Shown here: positions 35,005 through 44,562 of the stretch, piece after piece | How the letters are laid out: each line of letters starts with the position of its first letter | How positions within the stretch are numbered: the stretch's first letter is position 1 | Source of the DNA: CAZMZW01 sp964571135 | GTDB lineage: Bacteria; Chloroflexota; Anaerolineae; Anaerolineales; Anaerolineaceae | Direction of reading: 5' to 3' | DNA: 64,000 bases | Assembly (NCBI GenBank): GCA_964571135.1 | Contig: CAZMZW010000006.1 | Location: 96,013-160,012 of the forward strand | Translations under genes and position numbers: made by a program | The notes under the pieces: generated by a model | The model's database searches: none | Told to the model about the DNA's origin: nothing | The model's input: only the letters and a program-made list of their open reading frames with translations

Positions 35005-37248
35005 ATGGAAATCCCATCTATTCCTTATATTCCGCCAGATCCAGGTTTTGCTTCATTGCCTCTGGAGCGCTATCTTCCCCCCTGCCCCCTTGGAATTTTT
35101 CCGCAAGTGCTTAGAGACAAAGTAGCCAAGGATTCCTGGTTGATCGATCCCCTGGGAGCCAATCCATTCACTGCCATTCATGCAGCAAAAGCAGGTTATC
35201 GGATTCTGGTGGCACGAAGCAACCCATTAATTCGCTTTGTCCTTGAAATGATAGCCTGCGCTCCCAAAGAGAATGATTTCCGCTCGGCGTTGAATGATCT
35301 GATGAGAACCCAGATCAGCGGGAATACCCTGGCGATCCATCTGCAACAGCTTTATCAGACCCGTTGTTCCGGCTGCAATGAACTGGTCCAGGTACGCGGA
35401 TATATCTGGGAAAAAGGGCATGACCAACCGCGCAGGAGGGTCTATGACTGCCTTCAATGTGGTCAAAAAGGTGATTTTGCCCTCTCTGAATTTGACCTGG
35501 AAATTCTTGCACGGGTTGAAGTGCAGAATAATAAAACCCGCGCCCGTGCCAAACAGCGCATCGCCCTGGGATTGGAAGGCGGGGCATTTGGGCTGGATGA
35601 AGCTCTCGGTGTTTATCCAGACAGGTCCCTATATTTTCTGATGACCTTGATCAATAAAATTGAAGGGCTTTCACTTCAGCCTGACCAAAAGAAATTGCTG
35701 CAGGCATTGTTCTTGAGCATCATGGACACTGGAAATAATTTATGGCATTGGCCGGAAAAGCCTTACCGTCCCCTCACTCTCAGCACGCCAGCCGAATTCC
35801 TTGAACAAAACCTCTGGTTGGCTTTACAGGAGGCAATCCGTTTTTGGACCATCCTGGATGAACCAGTGAGCGTTACCCGTTGGCCTGAATTGCCGCCCCA
35901 GACAGGCGGGATCTGCTTATACCAGCGGAATAAAACAGATCTACACGAGTTGATCGCCCAGGCCAGACCACAAGCCCTCCTCGCCAATTTTCCGCGTCCC
36001 AACCAGGCATTCCTGACTTTCACCGTCCTGTGGAGCGGTTGGTTGTGGGGAGTCCAGGCCGTTCAGCAATTACATTCTGCATTGGAAAACCGGCGACATG
36101 ACTGGCGCTGGCTGGCTGGTTCACTGCAACTCTCATTAAAACCAATGGATGAACTGCTGCCTGCCAACGCGCCGGCTTTTGGAATTATTTCAGAACCCAC
36201 ACCATCCAACTTATTTGGCATCCTGACAGCTGCCAGGCAAAGTTCCTTCCATCTCAAGGGGCTTGCCTTCAGACAGGCAGAACACCATTTTCAATTGGAA
36301 TGGACCCATCAGAGTGAAAATACTGAAATGGATGGGTTCACTGAAATTGAGTTGTACCGTGCTGCTTTGGAGGATCTCATTAAACAGAAAGGCGAACCGG
36401 TTAATTACGAAGAATTGATCTATGCATGCCGCATCAGCCATGCTCTCAGTGTAACACTGCCGCAAAATTTACTCGAACTGGAAGAGGATCTGCTCGACCA
36501 ACAATTAATCCTAATAAAGAATGTGCTGCAAGAGCCAACTTTTCTAATTACTTACAAAAATCAGAATGTCCCCCAGGGTAACCAGTGGTGGCTGGTCAAA
36601 CCAATGAAGCTTGCCATTCCCCTCTCTGACAGAGTGGAAAACACAATTTTTGACCTCCTTCAGAAGAAAAAAACAGTTGCATTAACTGAGGTGGACCAGG
36701 AAATCTGCTTAAAATATCGCGGGTTATGCACACCTTCCCTTGAATTGATCCGTGTTTGCCTGGAATCCTATGCGAATCCCGCTCCGGACAAGAATGAACT
36801 TTTTACTCTCCGTTCACAGGACGAGATTCTGAACCGCGCTGAAGAAATAAGTAAAACCATCAATACATTACAATTCCTGGCAGTTAAATTTGGTTATCGA
36901 ACGGAAAATGAAAACCCGCTCACCTGGCACGACAAAGAAGGCAGAGTTATGCAAAAATTTTTCATCATCGGTAATGGGATTTTCAGTCCTTTGCTGGATC
37001 AGGCAGAAAAGGAATTAATCTCCAAATCCATAATCATTTTTCCTGCCAGCCGTTCACGATTGATCCTGGATAAATTGAGAAATAATGCCTTCTGGCAGTC
37101 ACAAATAGACCAGGGCTGGCGTTTTCTAAAAATGCGTCATGTGCGCAAAATCGCCCAACACGAAGATATCACCCCCATTCTCTGGAAAGATCTATTGAAT
37201 ACCGATCCACTTTTATGGGATCCGCCTGTGCAGCTGCAGATTCTTTAG
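35005..37248 (+). CDS. Large zinc-ribbon protein resembling a degenerate DNA amino-methyltransferase
   Basis: A 747-residue protein. Residues 47-83 (IDPLGANPFTAIHAAKAGY, then ARSNPLIRFVLEM) align in style with motif I of N6/N4 DNA methylases (DPFxGxG..., D/NxNP). A zinc ribbon follows, with CxxC at 121-124 and 149-152. At 328-336, NFPRPNQAF stands where (D/N)PP(Y/F) would be, followed by a Trp-rich LWSGWLWG. Both catalytic motifs are altered, so it may be a non-catalytic relative. The C-terminal 250 residues look like winged-helix and other helical domains. Monocistronic, ending at a bidirectional terminator. Confidence 0.6.
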   Translation: MEIPSIPYIPPDPGFASLPLERYLPPCPLGIFPQVLRDKVAKDSWLIDPLGANPFTAIHAAKAGYRILVARSNPLIRFVLEMIACAPKENDFRSALNDLMRTQISGNTLAIHLQQLYQTRCSGCNELVQVRGYIWEKGHDQPRRRVYDCLQCGQKGDFALSEFDLEILARVEVQNNKTRARAKQRIALGLEGGAFGLDEALGVYPDRSLYFLMTLINKIEGLSLQPDQKKLLQALFLSIMDTGNNLWHWPEKPYRPLTLSTPAEFLEQNLWLALQEAIRFWTILDEPVSVTRWPELPPQTGGICLYQRNKTDLHELIAQARPQALLANFPRPNQAFLTFTVLWSGWLWGVQAVQQLHSALENRRHDWRWLAGSLQLSLKPMDELLPANAPAFGIISEPTPSNLFGILTAARQSSFHLKGLAFRQAEHHFQLEWTHQSENTEMDGFTEIELYRAALEDLIKQKGEPVNYEELIYACRISHALSVTLPQNLLELEEDLLDQQLILIKNVLQEPTFLITYKNQNVPQGNQWWLVKPMKLAIPLSDRVENTIFDLLQKKKTVALTEVDQEICLKYRGLCTPSLELIRVCLESYANPAPDKNELFTLRSQDEILNRAEEISKTINTLQFLAVKFGYRTENENPLTWHDKEGRVMQKFFIIGNGIFSPLLDQAEKELISKSIIIFPASRSRLILDKLRNNAFWQSQIDQGWRFLKMRHVRKIAQHEDITPILWKDLLNTDPLLWDPPVQLQIL

Positions 37249-37300
37249 TTTTTCAGTTTTTATTTAATCCTCAGTCCTTGGATTCGCAGCTCGATAAAGA

Positions 37301-37333
37301 AAAACTCCCGCAAAATTTCTGCGGGAGTTTTTT
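37301..37333. terminator. Bidirectional terminator between convergent genes
   Basis: A perfect 12-bp stem (37301-37312 with 37320-37331) has a 7-nt loop and T-runs on both strands. It serves the plus-strand methyltransferase-like gene and the minus-strand ptsHI operon. Confidence 0.92.
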
Positions 37334-37338
37334 CTAAA

Positions 37339-39072
37339 TCAATTCGCAATTTCTTCGATAAACGGCACTCTCTTTTTCACATATTCCTGGATTGCTTCCG
37401 GGGAATCCAGTTCCAGAGCATGTTCAGCCAGGGATTTCATTTCCCCAGCGTTGAGGTTACGAATGATCTGCTTGATCAGCGGAACCATTGGGGGGCTCAT
37501 GCTGAATTCATCCAAGCCAAGGCCGATAAGAATGGGAGCAGCCAGGGGTTCGCCGGCCAGTTCACCGCACATACCCACCCATTTGCCTTCATGATGAGCG
37601 GCTTTAATCACCTCGCGGATAAGTCTCAGCACGGCCGGCTGAAACGCATTGGAAAGATTGGCCACTTTGGGGTTGGTGCGATCCGCGGCCATGGTGTACT
37701 GACTGAGATCGTTAGTGCCGATCGAGAAAAAGTCCACTTCCTTGGCCAACTGATCTGCCACTACTGCAGCAGAAGGGATCTCCACCATAATCCCCACCTC
37801 AATTTTTTCAGCAAAGGGAATTTTCTCAGCTTTTAATTCAGCCACGCACTCTTCATAGATCTTGCGGGCTGCGCGCACTTCACCTGGTGCAGCCACCATT
37901 GGGTACATGATCTTGACATTCCGCCCCAGACCGGCGCGCAGAGCAGCGCGTAACTGGGGTTTGAAAATATCGGGTCTTACCAAACACAACCGCAGGGCTC
38001 GCTGACCCAGAAAAGGATTGGTTTCCGCTTCAAGACCCATATAAGCGATCTCTTTATCCCCACCCACATCCAGGGTGCGCAGTACCACCGGTTTGTCGCC
38101 AAAAGTATCGAGGATGGCTTTATACGCTTCGTATTGTTCTTCTTCAGTGGGAAGACTGGTGCGTTCCAGGTATAAGAATTCTGTACGCAGCAAACCAGAA
38201 CCTTCCGCGCCGTTCTGGACGGCAACCTTGGAGCCCTTGACGTCGCCAATATTAGCAGAGACTTCCGCCCGAACGCCATCCAAAGTGATGGCAGGTTCGT
38301 GGGCATGTTTCAGCGCTTCGGCGCGGATATTTTGGGCGAGTTTATCTCGACGGTCATAATCCTGCACAGTGGCATCATCCGGATCAATGATGGCAATACC
38401 ATGTGTGCCATCCACGATCACCCGTTCCCCATTATTCTCAGCCAGAATTTCTTTACCTGCACCAGCCACTGCCGGCAAGCCCAACCCACGTGCCAGTATG
38501 GCGGTATGTGAGGTGGAAGAACCTTGCGCTGTGCAAAAACCAAGCACCAGGGTTTTATCTAAAAGAATAGTATCCGAAGGTGTCAGATCATCCGCTACGA
38601 TCACTGAAGAGGTTTTTAGTTCAGCAGTCGGCGATTCTGCAACGCCCAGCAAGATGCGCAGAATGCGGTTACCCACATCCATGATATCGGTGGCGCGGGC
38701 TTTAAAATATTCATCATTCATGGCTGCCATCGTGGCGGAAAACATCTGCGCTGCACTGTTAACCGCACTTTCAGCACTGGCGCGTTCACCATTAATCTTG
38801 GTTTCAACAGCGCTGACAAATTCCGGGTCATCCAAGATCATCTTGTGTGCTTCAAATATCGAAGCATCATTTTTACTGGATTCTTTCAGCGCTTTTTCAT
38901 AGATCTTGTCAATTTGATTCCTAGCTTCTTCAATCGCTGTATGAAAACGCTTGATCTCTGCCTGCGGGTCCTCGCAAATGCAATTCTCAATTTTCAGTTC
39001 TGCGCGGATGAATTTAAAGATCGGGCCAATACAGATCCCCCGTGAGGCTGCCACACCGCGCAGCTTTTTCAC
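37339..39072 (-). CDS. ptsI: Phosphoenolpyruvate-protein phosphotransferase (PTS enzyme I)
   Basis: A 577-residue enzyme I that transfers phosphate from PEP to HPr. The phosphohistidine region is QGSSTSHTAILARGLGLPAV. The PEP-binding barrel has the GLLRTEFLY and VRTLDVGGDKE elements and the C-terminal GTNDLSQYTMA and MCGELAG. Its ATG overlaps the ptsH stop. No sugar-specific enzyme II is in the window. Confidence 0.96.
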   Translation of the reverse strand: MKKLRGVAASRGICIGPIFKFIRAELKIENCICEDPQAEIKRFHTAIEEARNQIDKIYEKALKESSKNDASIFEAHKMILDDPEFVSAVETKINGERASAESAVNSAAQMFSATMAAMNDEYFKARATDIMDVGNRILRILLGVAESPTAELKTSSVIVADDLTPSDTILLDKTLVLGFCTAQGSSTSHTAILARGLGLPAVAGAGKEILAENNGERVIVDGTHGIAIIDPDDATVQDYDRRDKLAQNIRAEALKHAHEPAITLDGVRAEVSANIGDVKGSKVAVQNGAEGSGLLRTEFLYLERTSLPTEEEQYEAYKAILDTFGDKPVVLRTLDVGGDKEIAYMGLEAETNPFLGQRALRLCLVRPDIFKPQLRAALRAGLGRNVKIMYPMVAAPGEVRAARKIYEECVAELKAEKIPFAEKIEVGIMVEIPSAAVVADQLAKEVDFFSIGTNDLSQYTMAADRTNPKVANLSNAFQPAVLRLIREVIKAAHHEGKWVGMCGELAGEPLAAPILIGLGLDEFSMSPPMVPLIKQIIRNLNAGEMKSLAEHALELDSPEAIQEYVKKRVPFIEEIAN

Positions 39073-39356
39073 TCCGTCTCTCCAAAATTGCTGATCACCA
39101 GATCAACCAAAGCCTGAGTGGCTTTATCCTCATCTTCACCAGTCGCCTGGATGGTGATCTCCGTACCCTCAAAGACACCCAGGGTAAGGATGCTCAGGAT
39201 GCTCTTGGCATTGGCGATGCGCGGTTTGTTGGCATCCTGGTCCAGGCAGGATACTTTTATTTCACTCTTGAATTTGGAAGCCGTCTGAACAAATAAGGCT
39301 GCCGGGCGCGCATGTAATCCCACCTTATTTTTAACGATGACTTTGATTTCTTTCAT
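39069..39356 (-). CDS. ptsH: Phosphocarrier protein HPr
   Basis: A 95-residue HPr with active His15 in GLHARPA. The regulatory serine corresponds to Ser52 in NAKSILSILTLG. The distance from His15 to this serine is about six residues longer than in standard HPr, due to an insertion around residues 37-46. First gene of ptsHI. Confidence 0.93.
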   Translation of the reverse strand: MKEIKVIVKNKVGLHARPAALFVQTASKFKSEIKVSCLDQDANKPRIANAKSILSILTLGVFEGTEITIQATGEDEDKATQALVDLVISNFGETE

Positions 39357-39543
39357 ACAGGTCTCCTCAAAATAATATTATCGGTTTTTTAACCGTAAAA
39401 GTCGAAGCAATGTGAGATTTGATCAATCGCGCAGGTCATGCACTGCGGAAATTATTTTATCACATCATTTATATAATGATGATTTTTTCTGGTTTTTTTA
39501 ACTTGCTCATTGGTTTAGACAGGACCCCAACCGCCGGGTCAAC

Positions 39544-39775
39544 TGGCGAGGGCGCCAGCACAATCACAAGGAAGATTGCTTTCTTCCAGAATGCTGCGCG
39601 ATCGGCAAAAACCGCCTTGCAAAAGCGGAAAGCATTTGCGAGGAGCAATTCTAATGCGACGAAGCAATCTCCCTGTTATCAAAATACGAGATTCAGGATT
39701 CAGGCGGCGCCCACGCTGCTGTTCATACGATGCCCTCGTCGGCGAGTTTGCTGGCGAGGACGCCAGCATAATCAC
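39544..39775 (+). repeat. Intergenic repeat block between ptsH and the PBP1A gene
   Basis: The 457-nt gap between ptsH and the penicillin-binding gene holds no credible gene. Two direct copies of a 24-nt element with a CTGGCG...CGCCAG palindrome lie at 39544-39567 and 39752-39775. Between them, 39638-39673 carries the complement of a motif (GAGATTGCTTCGTCGC type) that is widely dispersed in many bacterial genomes. It looks like nested remnants of short mobile repeats. The 39357-39543 part is AT-rich and shows nothing else clear. Confidence 0.55.
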
Positions 39776-39813
39776 CAGCACAATCAAAGGAGAGGTTGGT
39801 TCAGCATTTGTCT

Positions 39814-42800
39814 CTAGGGTGTAACCGGAATGGGCGTCTCAGTTTCGGTTGGCACTAGTGTATCGGTTACAACCACTGTTTCGGTGGGAAGGGGTACCGG
39901 TGTTTCTGTAGGAATTAAAGTTGGGGTTTCGGTTGGCAAGGGAGTTTCAGTAGGTGTGGGTGTAAGGATTGGTTCGAGGGTGGGCACCAAGATATTCAGA
40001 TGAACATCATAGTTTATCCAGGTATCCTGGCTGCTTATTACCGCAATTCGCAATGTAATCCGCGGGGAATTGACCTGATACAAGTCCAATGAATACAGCT
40101 TGGTTGGTTCGGTGTATTGATTATTCGAATCCAGCATGGTATCCCATGAAGTTGGATTATCCCCTCTGCCCCATTTCAGCATAAATCCCTTGAAATTCGA
40201 AGGGGCGGTGACGATGACATAGAGATCCAGGGGAGTGCGCGAGATCGACATGCCATCCACCAGACCCACAAACATAATCGTAGGCCGTGAATCCGTGCTC
40301 TTGCACTCGCGCTCCGGATAAAAGACCACCGGATCAGGGAAGCCCACCTTTGTAACCCATTCCTGTCCTGCACTTTGTTCCTTGATCCATTTAATTGCCC
40401 ATGGATCATTGATTTTCAGGGTTAATTTTTCTTCAGTAAAATCGGAACAGACCTCCGAAGCACGCAGCCCTGTCCAAACATCCAGCTTGACTGTCTGCCA
40501 GAGGTCTTCAGTTTTTGGAAGCGGCGGCTGATTGGCAACAAAGATCTCCCGTTTCTGTCCCGGGCATTTATCAGAAGGAACTGTCCCTGAAATGGTACAT
40601 ATAACTTGATCCACAATCCCGGGAGGCTGAACAAACGGGTGGGGACTGCCGCCGTTATATTTTTGGACCGCCCATTGCATCACATCCGCCCAGATGGGCG
40701 CAGCTCCCGCCACTCCGCTGATATTCTCCATGTGCGAGTAATCTGCATTACCCACCCAAACGCCAATGGCAATATCCGGCGTGTAACCTAGTGTCCAGTT
40801 ATCCCGGTATTCATCGGTTGTGCCGGTCTTGACCGCTGCCGGGAAAGGCAGCCGTAAAACTGAATTCACTCCAAAACCGGGGGTGCGGGCTTCGTTATCT
40901 GCCAGAATATTAGTGATCAGATACGCATATTCCGTTTTAATCACCTGCTCCGCAGGCAGTGTTTCATGCTGATAGACCACATTGCCCAGGTGGTCTTCCA
41001 CTTTGGAGATCGAATAGGATGGCACTCTAACCCCATTGTTGGCGAAGATACCATACGCGCCAGTCAACTCCAGCAGGGACACATCCCCACCCCCCAAAGT
41101 AAGGGATAAACCATAATCGTTGCGGGTAAGCGTGGTTATGCCCATTCTTTTTGCGAAATTGATAAAACCATCCACAGCCGGTGTTTTGGGGTCATCGTAT
41201 ATACCCACAAAATTTAGAGTCTTGACAGCTGGAATGTTATACGAACTGCCCAGAGCGATACGAGCCAGGACCGGCCCATGAAATTTTCTGTCGTAATTGA
41301 CCGGTTGATAAGGCGGGCGGGTATCATTGACGTCACCAGATGGCGGGAATTCACTGGGTACATCCCAGAGCAAAGTCGCCGGAGTCCACCCCTTTTCAAA
41401 AGCCGCCGCATAAGTGAGTGGTTTAATCGAGGAGCCCGGCTGGCGCGGGGCGAGAGACATATTCACCTGACCGGCGATCGCATCGTTGAAAAAATCCGCT
41501 GAACCCACCATAGCCAGGATCTCTCCTGTCTGCGGGCGAATGGCTACCAATGCTCCATCCGTGGCGCGTTTATCTACCAGCAAATCCACCTGCTGACGAA
41601 CCACCTGCTGAGCATAATTTTGCAGGTCAGGGTCCAGGGTGGTATAGACATTAAACCCGGAGCGGTAAATGGTCTGGGCATCATATTTTTCTTCCAACTG
41701 CATAATGATATAAGTCACCCAGTGTGGGAATGGCATATTAAAGGTGCGAGGCTGAAATGGATAATTTTCAATTTCCTGGGCAGCCGCCACCGCTTCATTT
41801 AGGGAAACACAAATTGGGAGTTCGCTATTACTTACATGGATGCAACTGCTGGTCTTGCTTTCCTGGTAAATCAAATTAAGCACATCTTTATTGCGGAGCA
41901 GCGTGCCTTCAGGGTTGGAAGAGATATCGTGGATAGCAGGTGCCTGAGGCAGGCCGGCTAAAAAGGATGCCTGCGCCAGGTTGAGCTGGTCTGCAGTGGT
42001 GTTGAAATAAGTCTCAGCAGCTGCCTCGATGCCGTATGCCATATGGCCATAAAATATCTCATTCAGGTATAATTCCAGAATGTCATCCTTGGAATACTTA
42101 CGGGTGATCTCGGCGGCCAAAACGATTTCGCGCGCTTTTCGCTGCACCGTGCGCTGCCCGCGTTCTTCCGCAGTAAGAAGCAAGGTGCGCGCCAACTGCT
42201 GAGTGATTGTGGAAGCGCCGGAGACCGTCTCCCCGCTGGTATAGTTCTGCAACATGGCACGCACGATCCCGATTGGATCAAAACCCGGATTGGTATAGAA
42301 GTCTTTATCCTCAGTAGCAATTGTCGCAGCCAGCACAAACGGTGATATATCCTTCAGCTTGACATAAGTACGTCTACCGGCATTCGGGTCGACAATTTCA
42401 TAGATCAGGTTACCATTGCGGTCGTAGATATGGGTGGTTTCGAACTGGCTGGCTTTCTGGCGCAGGTCATCCACACTGGGAAGCGTCCGCGCTATGGAAT
42501 AATACTGGAACAATAAAAAGGACCCGACTCCGGCGGTAAAAATGATCCCGGTGAGCAGAATTCCAATGACAGCCCAGATCAGGCAAGCTCTGGGTTGACC
42601 CCTAAAGCGCTCGAACCAATTGTCTCTTCTTTGCGGAGGTTCCGGCGGGGGTTTTCCATAATCACTTAACCTTTTTGATTTGGCAGTCTGAGAACCTGAA
42701 TCATCGCTGCCGGATCTTTGGGAGGACTCTGGCAATGATTCCCCGGAATCGTTATCACTCGCAGGTATTTCTTTTTTCTTCACGGGTTGTTCAAAAAGTG

Positions 42801-42897
42801 GTTTTGCATTATTTTCTGCGGGTTTAACAGAAGCAATTACGCGGCGTAGTCTTTCGCCAGGAGTCTTATCTTTTGGGTCTGCCGAATCAGCACTCAT
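39814..42897 (-). CDS. Class A penicillin-binding protein (PBP1A-like)
   Basis: A 1027-residue bifunctional peptidoglycan synthase. A 100-residue polar cytoplasmic tail comes first, then one membrane helix (about 107-130). A GT51 transglycosylase follows (IATEDKDFYTNPGFDPIGI, SGASTITQQLARTLLL). The transpeptidase has SSIK (SxxK), SYN (SxN) and KTGTTDEYRDNW (KTG). After a beta-rich region the protein ends in a 50-residue Pro/Thr/Glu-rich tail of imperfect PTETPLP-type repeats, probably wall-spanning. AMMECR1 lies upstream on the same strand. Confidence 0.94.
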   Translation of the reverse strand: MSADSADPKDKTPGERLRRVIASVKPAENNAKPLFEQPVKKKEIPASDNDSGESLPESSQRSGSDDSGSQTAKSKRLSDYGKPPPEPPQRRDNWFERFRGQPRACLIWAVIGILLTGIIFTAGVGSFLLFQYYSIARTLPSVDDLRQKASQFETTHIYDRNGNLIYEIVDPNAGRRTYVKLKDISPFVLAATIATEDKDFYTNPGFDPIGIVRAMLQNYTSGETVSGASTITQQLARTLLLTAEERGQRTVQRKAREIVLAAEITRKYSKDDILELYLNEIFYGHMAYGIEAAAETYFNTTADQLNLAQASFLAGLPQAPAIHDISSNPEGTLLRNKDVLNLIYQESKTSSCIHVSNSELPICVSLNEAVAAAQEIENYPFQPRTFNMPFPHWVTYIIMQLEEKYDAQTIYRSGFNVYTTLDPDLQNYAQQVVRQQVDLLVDKRATDGALVAIRPQTGEILAMVGSADFFNDAIAGQVNMSLAPRQPGSSIKPLTYAAAFEKGWTPATLLWDVPSEFPPSGDVNDTRPPYQPVNYDRKFHGPVLARIALGSSYNIPAVKTLNFVGIYDDPKTPAVDGFINFAKRMGITTLTRNDYGLSLTLGGGDVSLLELTGAYGIFANNGVRVPSYSISKVEDHLGNVVYQHETLPAEQVIKTEYAYLITNILADNEARTPGFGVNSVLRLPFPAAVKTGTTDEYRDNWTLGYTPDIAIGVWVGNADYSHMENISGVAGAAPIWADVMQWAVQKYNGGSPHPFVQPPGIVDQVICTISGTVPSDKCPGQKREIFVANQPPLPKTEDLWQTVKLDVWTGLRASEVCSDFTEEKLTLKINDPWAIKWIKEQSAGQEWVTKVGFPDPVVFYPERECKSTDSRPTIMFVGLVDGMSISRTPLDLYVIVTAPSNFKGFMLKWGRGDNPTSWDTMLDSNNQYTEPTKLYSLDLYQVNSPRITLRIAVISSQDTWINYDVHLNILVPTLEPILTPTPTETPLPTETPTLIPTETPVPLPTETVVVTDTLVPTETETPIPVTP

Positions 42898-42972
42898 TTT
42901 AATTAATGAATATCCAATTAATCATAAGGCAAAAATTACTGTTTATTAGAACAGATCGATCAAAGGTTAAGA

Positions 42973-43554
42973 TCATCTCTTCTCTTCTTTGAACTCTTCC
43001 ACCTGATAAATCGATACTTGAATATGTTCCCTTTTCCATAAATCTCCAGAAGCACCCATTTTGTAGCATAACTGGGTAAGAAAATCCGCTGGATCCTGTA
43101 CTTTTTCCCATACCTGCGGCAGAAAAGTTGCCCGCTGGATCCCGTGACGAAGAACCACGCCATCCACACCCGGCCGTAACCTGGAAAGCAGTTCATTCGG
43201 ATTGGAGTATTCAAGTTCCTTGCCTGGCGAAAGGCGGGAAATCTCAATCTCCAACCTGGCTACTTCTTCAGGTAAAACGGGTCTAAAGCGGTAATCTTCC
43301 ATTGCGGCAGCTACTGCATGCTCCTGAACATCCAGCGCAAGTGACTGGCTGGCCTGCAGAGCGCCGATGCAGCCGCGTAAATTTCCCTCCAGAGTCAATG
43401 TCACAAAAGAAGCTCCCTGTTCTTGAAGACGCAGGGGCATTGCAGAAATTTCCAATTCAGGCAGCTCCTGCTCATTCACGGCACTTTCAACCGCGTTGCG
43501 CGCAATTTGCAGAAGAAGTAGGCGCTCTTCGGCCATCAATTGGTCATCGCTCAT
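42973..43554 (-). CDS. AMMECR1 domain protein (AmmeMemoRadiSam protein A type)
   Basis: A 193-residue AMMECR1 protein. Conserved elements LRGCIGAL, FRPVLPEEV, PGVDGVVLRHG, RATFLPQVWEKV and FLTQLCYKMG are all present. The Memo-like and radical-SAM partners of the AmmeMemoRadiSam system are not in this window, so the protein may act alone or with distant genes. The biochemical role is not established. Confidence 0.9.
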   Translation of the reverse strand: MSDDQLMAEERLLLLQIARNAVESAVNEQELPELEISAMPLRLQEQGASFVTLTLEGNLRGCIGALQASQSLALDVQEHAVAAAMEDYRFRPVLPEEVARLEIEISRLSPGKELEYSNPNELLSRLRPGVDGVVLRHGIQRATFLPQVWEKVQDPADFLTQLCYKMGASGDLWKREHIQVSIYQVEEFKEEKR

Positions 43555-43672
43555 TTAGATGCCTCGATTCCATTAACCGTTCCTCATTTTTGTTCAGTTA
43601 TAATGTGAGAAAGATAATTGCTAATAAAATTATAATGGATAGAAAGAGCATTCATTCACTAGTATTTTAACC

Positions 43673-44464
43673 ATGGAAAACCAAACCAATCCCGATCAAC
43701 CTCTTGAAATAGAAATTGATACACCTGTATCTCCAATTAAAAAAGAGAGTCCACGTTCCTTTGGTATTCTCCGGATGATACAGTCAGTGATACTCGTGGC
43801 AGTGACGATGGCCACTTTGTTCACCTTCTGGAATCCACACAGCTTTTTTTCATCCCAAAATTCTATTGCCTTGCTGCCAACACCAGCCAATGCAGGCGGC
43901 AAATCCTCTTCCATGAATCCAATTCGGATCGGCATCCAGATCGGGCATTATAAGCATAATGACGGCTTTGTCTGCCCGGATGGCATCAAGGAAGTGGATG
44001 TGGATTACGTCCTGGCAAACAAGGTCAGCCTGCTACTGGGTGCATCACAAATTGCTGCCGAAGTGATGAATGAATACGATCTCAAGTTGATCAATTACAA
44101 AGCAGATGTGCTCATTTCCATCCATACCCGCAGCTGCACAGATCCAATTGCGGCTGCCAGCGGGTTTACCCTCGGCACCAGCATTTCCGCGAAAGAACCT
44201 GAGAAAACCAATGCACTGGCTGCCTGCCTGGCGGAACAATATAGCTATAATACGGGTCTGGTCTTCAATTACCAGGTAATCCCCGATGATCAGATCAACA
44301 GCCACACCTTCCTGGACATCAATCCGCAAACGCCAGCAGCGCAGATCGAAACCGGTTCTCTGGCAGTGGACCGCGGAATTCTTCTGGAAGGATCTGACCG
44401 CGCCGCCAATGGCATCACAGCAGGAATCCTTTGCTATTTGAAAAGCCAGGGTATGATGAACTAA
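43673..44464 (+). CDS. Membrane-anchored N-acetylmuramoyl-L-alanine amidase (Amidase_3-like)
   Basis: A 263-residue protein with one N-terminal membrane segment (about 37-55) and an Amidase_3-like domain. The zinc ligands and acid expected for the fold are visible: His in IQIGHYKH, Glu in GIKEVDVDY, His in LISIHTRSC and Glu in AQIETGSLAVDR. It should cut the amide link between MurNAc and the stem peptide at the cell surface. It opens a cell-wall block followed by two L,D-transpeptidases. Confidence 0.75.
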   Translation: MENQTNPDQPLEIEIDTPVSPIKKESPRSFGILRMIQSVILVAVTMATLFTFWNPHSFFSSQNSIALLPTPANAGGKSSSMNPIRIGIQIGHYKHNDGFVCPDGIKEVDVDYVLANKVSLLLGASQIAAEVMNEYDLKLINYKADVLISIHTRSCTDPIAAASGFTLGTSISAKEPEKTNALAACLAEQYSYNTGLVFNYQVIPDDQINSHTFLDINPQTPAAQIETGSLAVDRGILLEGSDRAANGITAGILCYLKSQGMMN

Positions 44465-44562
44465 CTGATTAATCATTTACTGCTTGAATAAAAGTTTGCG
44501 TCAATATAATTATTCACTAGTACCTGAATGTAAAAAATCGACATTACAAATTCATTAAATCC

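Noticed and set aside
39419..39824. ORFs in the gap between ptsH and the PBP1A gene
   Set aside because: They run through repeated palindromic sequence, have no ribosome-binding sites and no recognisable domain.
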